Below are positions 8,005 through 9,493 of a DNA stretch of 9,493 nucleotides, piece after piece. Source of the stretch: Enterovirga sp. (lineage in GTDB: Bacteria; Pseudomonadota; Alphaproteobacteria; Rhizobiales; Beijerinckiaceae). The position numbers were made by a program, and so were the translations under genes. The first letter of the stretch is position 1, and every line of letters begins with the position of its first letter. The stretch spans positions 1-9,493 of the forward strand of contig JAQGJZ010000442.1 of NCBI GenBank assembly GCA_028290385.1. Reading direction: 5' to 3'. The notes beneath the pieces were generated by a model, which worked only from the letters and a program-made list of their open reading frames with translations, had not been told where the DNA came from and ran no database searches.

Positions 8005-9493
8005 ATGAGCGCCATGTATCGCCGCCCCGAGACGCTGATCGAGCCGTTCGCTCCGTTCTCCGAGAGCGAGATGCCGCCGACCTCGGTCGGCCGCTTCACC
8101 TGGCATTACCTGAAGCCGATCCGGTTCTGGCTCGGGATCCTGCTCGCCTTCTCGCTCGCGGTCGGGGTGCTCGAATCCGGCCTCTACCTGCTGATCGGCT
8201 GGTTCGTGAACATCCTGGCGACCTCCTCGCCGGACACCATCCTCGCCCAGCACGGGAGCGCCCTCGCGGCCGTCGCCATCCTGGTCCTGGTGATCCGGCC
8301 GATCGTCCACACGGCGCACGAATACGTCTCCAACCAGATCGTGGTGCCGCAATCGACCACCATGATCCGGTGGCGGACGCATCTCTACACGCTCGGGCAC
8401 TCGCTCTCGTATTTCCAGGGCGACTTCGCCGGCCGGCTCGCCAACCGCATCACCCAGACGGGGCCTGCCATCCGCGAGATCGCGGTCACGATTCTCGACA
8501 CGCTCGTCTATGTCGCGGTGTTCGCGCTCGCCGCCGTCGGACTGTTCGGCTCCATCAGCCTGTGGCTCGCGCTGCCGATGCTCGTCTGGATCGCCGCCTA
8601 TCTGGCGCTGCTGCGTTTCTTCGTCCCGCGCGCGCAGAAACGCTCGCTTGCCAACGCCGACGCGCGCTCGCTCATGGTCGGCCGCGTGGTCGACAGCTAC
8701 ACCAACATCCTGACCGTGAAGCTTTTCGCGCGCGGCGGGGAGGAGCGCTCCTCCGTCCGCGAGGCGCTCGAGCGCTGGATGGGCGCCTTTCTCGATCTGA
8801 TGCGCCTGATCACCGGCGTCACGGGCGTGCTGGCCATCATGAACAGCGCCCTTCTCGCCTCCACGGCGGCGTTGTCGGTTTTGCTCTGGTCTCGAGGCGA
8901 GATGACGAGCGGCGACGCGGCGGCCGGGCTCGCCCTGGTCATGCGGCTTCTGGCGATGTCCGGCTGGGTCATGCAGACCGTCCGCGGCCTGTTCGAGAAT
9001 ATCGGCGTCGTGCAGGAATCGATGTCGACGATCGCCCGCCCGCACGGCCTCACCGACCGGCCCGGGGCGCGCGAACTCACTGTTCCGACCGGCGCCATCC
9101 GGTTCGACGACGTGTCGTTCAACTATGGCCGCGACGCGGGGATCCTCGAAAACCTCAACCTCGCCATCCGGCCGGGGGAGAAGGTCGGCCTCGTCGGCCC
9201 GAGCGGCGCGGGCAAGACGACCATCACGTCGCTCCTCCTGCGCCTGCACGACGTCGAGAGCGGCCGCATCCTGATCGACGGGCAGGATATCGCGACCGTC
9301 ACGCAGGATTCGCTGCGCCGGCAGATCGGCGTCGTCACCCAGGACACCTCGCTCCTGCACCGCTCGATCCGCGAAAACATTGCCTATGGCCGCCCCGGCG
9401 CGAGCGATGCGGAGATCGAGCAGGCGGCGCGGCTCGCCCATGCGGAGGCCTTTATCCACGAACTCGAGGACCATAAGGGGCGGCGCGGCTATG
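8005..9493 (+). CDS. ABC exporter half-transporter, fused permease and ATPase (3' end outside window)
   Basis: From ATG 8005 the frame stays open to the window edge (496 codons). After a roughly 40-residue cytosolic start (MSAMYRRPETLIEPF...), an ABC transmembrane domain of the MsbA/exporter type spans about 41-325, with hydrophobic helices beginning FWLGILLAFSLAVG and VAILVLVIRPIV. The nucleotide-binding domain follows from about 350: A-loop Y374 in FNYG, Walker A GPSGAGKTT (398-406, K404), and Q-loop Q446 in VVTQDTSLLHRSIRENIAYG. The sequence ends at HKGRRGYG, just before the expected VGERG...LSGGQ signature, so Walker B is not seen. Such proteins dimerise in the inner membrane and export lipids, drugs or peptides; the substrate cannot be told. 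An in-frame ATG at 8014 is an alternative start; neither has a strong binding site. Confidence 0.93.
   Translation, partial: MSAMYRRPETLIEPFAPFSESEMPPTSVGRFTWHYLKPIRFWLGILLAFSLAVGVLESGLYLLIGWFVNILATSSPDTILAQHGSALAAVAILVLVIRPIVHTAHEYVSNQIVVPQSTTMIRWRTHLYTLGHSLSYFQGDFAGRLANRITQTGPAIREIAVTILDTLVYVAVFALAAVGLFGSISLWLALPMLVWIAAYLALLRFFVPRAQKRSLANADARSLMVGRVVDSYTNILTVKLFARGGEERSSVREALERWMGAFLDLMRLITGVTGVLAIMNSALLASTAALSVLLWSRGEMTSGDAAAGLALVMRLLAMSGWVMQTVRGLFENIGVVQESMSTIARPHGLTDRPGARELTVPTGAIRFDDVSFNYGRDAGILENLNLAIRPGEKVGLVGPSGAGKTTITSLLLRLHDVESGRILIDGQDIATVTQDSLRRQIGVVTQDTSLLHRSIRENIAYGRPGASDAEIEQAARLAHAEAFIHELEDHKGRRGY

Noticed and set aside
7894..9474. 526-codon minus-strand open frame opposite the ABC exporter
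   Set aside because: It is an acidic and Arg-rich shadow of the exporter frame with no known domain.
7950..9476. 508-codon plus-strand open frame overlapping the ABC exporter in another frame
   Set aside because: It is Arg/Pro/His-rich with no motif. The overlapping 8005 frame encodes a textbook ABC exporter with A-loop, Walker A and Q-loop.

Overview
The window looks like chromosomal DNA of a GC-rich alphaproteobacterium, most likely of the order Hyphomicrobiales (Rhizobiales). The grounds are the very high G+C at third codon positions, the order helicase C-terminus / S4-domain protein / 7Fe ferredoxin fdxA at the left end (a gene order I recall from this group), and the close resemblance of the proteins to alphaproteobacterial families. 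Genus cannot be fixed from the sequence alone. No rRNA, tRNA, CRISPR array, insertion sequence, prophage or integron feature was seen. There is no gene-free stretch longer than about 200 bases.

Layout. Left block, plus strand: the last 68 codons of a probable DEAD/DEAH-type helicase (1-209), an Hsp15-like S4 RNA-binding protein (218-520), the ferredoxin fdxA (638-973), then, after a 194-base gap with structured leader sequence, leuD (1168-1770). A single minus-strand gene, an FtsH-family membrane AAA+ zinc protease (1816-3678), converges on leuD and diverges from the next gene. Right block, all plus strand: a secreted lytic murein transglycosylase (3802-4995), an aldose 1-epimerase-like protein (5045-5947), a PLP-dependent threonine/serine dehydratase (5991-6935), an SDR oxidoreductase of the YghA/GSP39 type (7044-7901), and an ABC exporter half-transporter (8005 to beyond 9493) cut by the window edge just before its LSGGQ signature.

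How the genes work together. The left genes are housekeeping: RNA metabolism, electron transfer and leucine synthesis (small subunit of isopropylmalate isomerase). FtsH and the transglycosylase share a 123-base divergent intergenic region and both act at the envelope, one on membrane protein quality and one on murein. The transglycosylase, epimerase and dehydratase are spaced 49 and 43 bases apart and could be co-transcribed, although GC-rich hairpins lie in both gaps. The SDR and ABC genes follow after gaps of about 100 bases and may be separate units.

I found no clear previously undescribed system. The points most worth checking are regulatory: mutually exclusive hairpins next to the leuD ribosome binding site, a near-consensus CtrA-like box in the same leader, a hairpin with the ftsH stop codon in its loop, and paired hairpins ahead of fdxA. 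Many long open frames on the opposite strands are shadows of the GC-rich genes and were rejected. The true frame of the ABC exporter has no stop inside the window, so a simple stop-to-stop ORF search favours wrong frames there.
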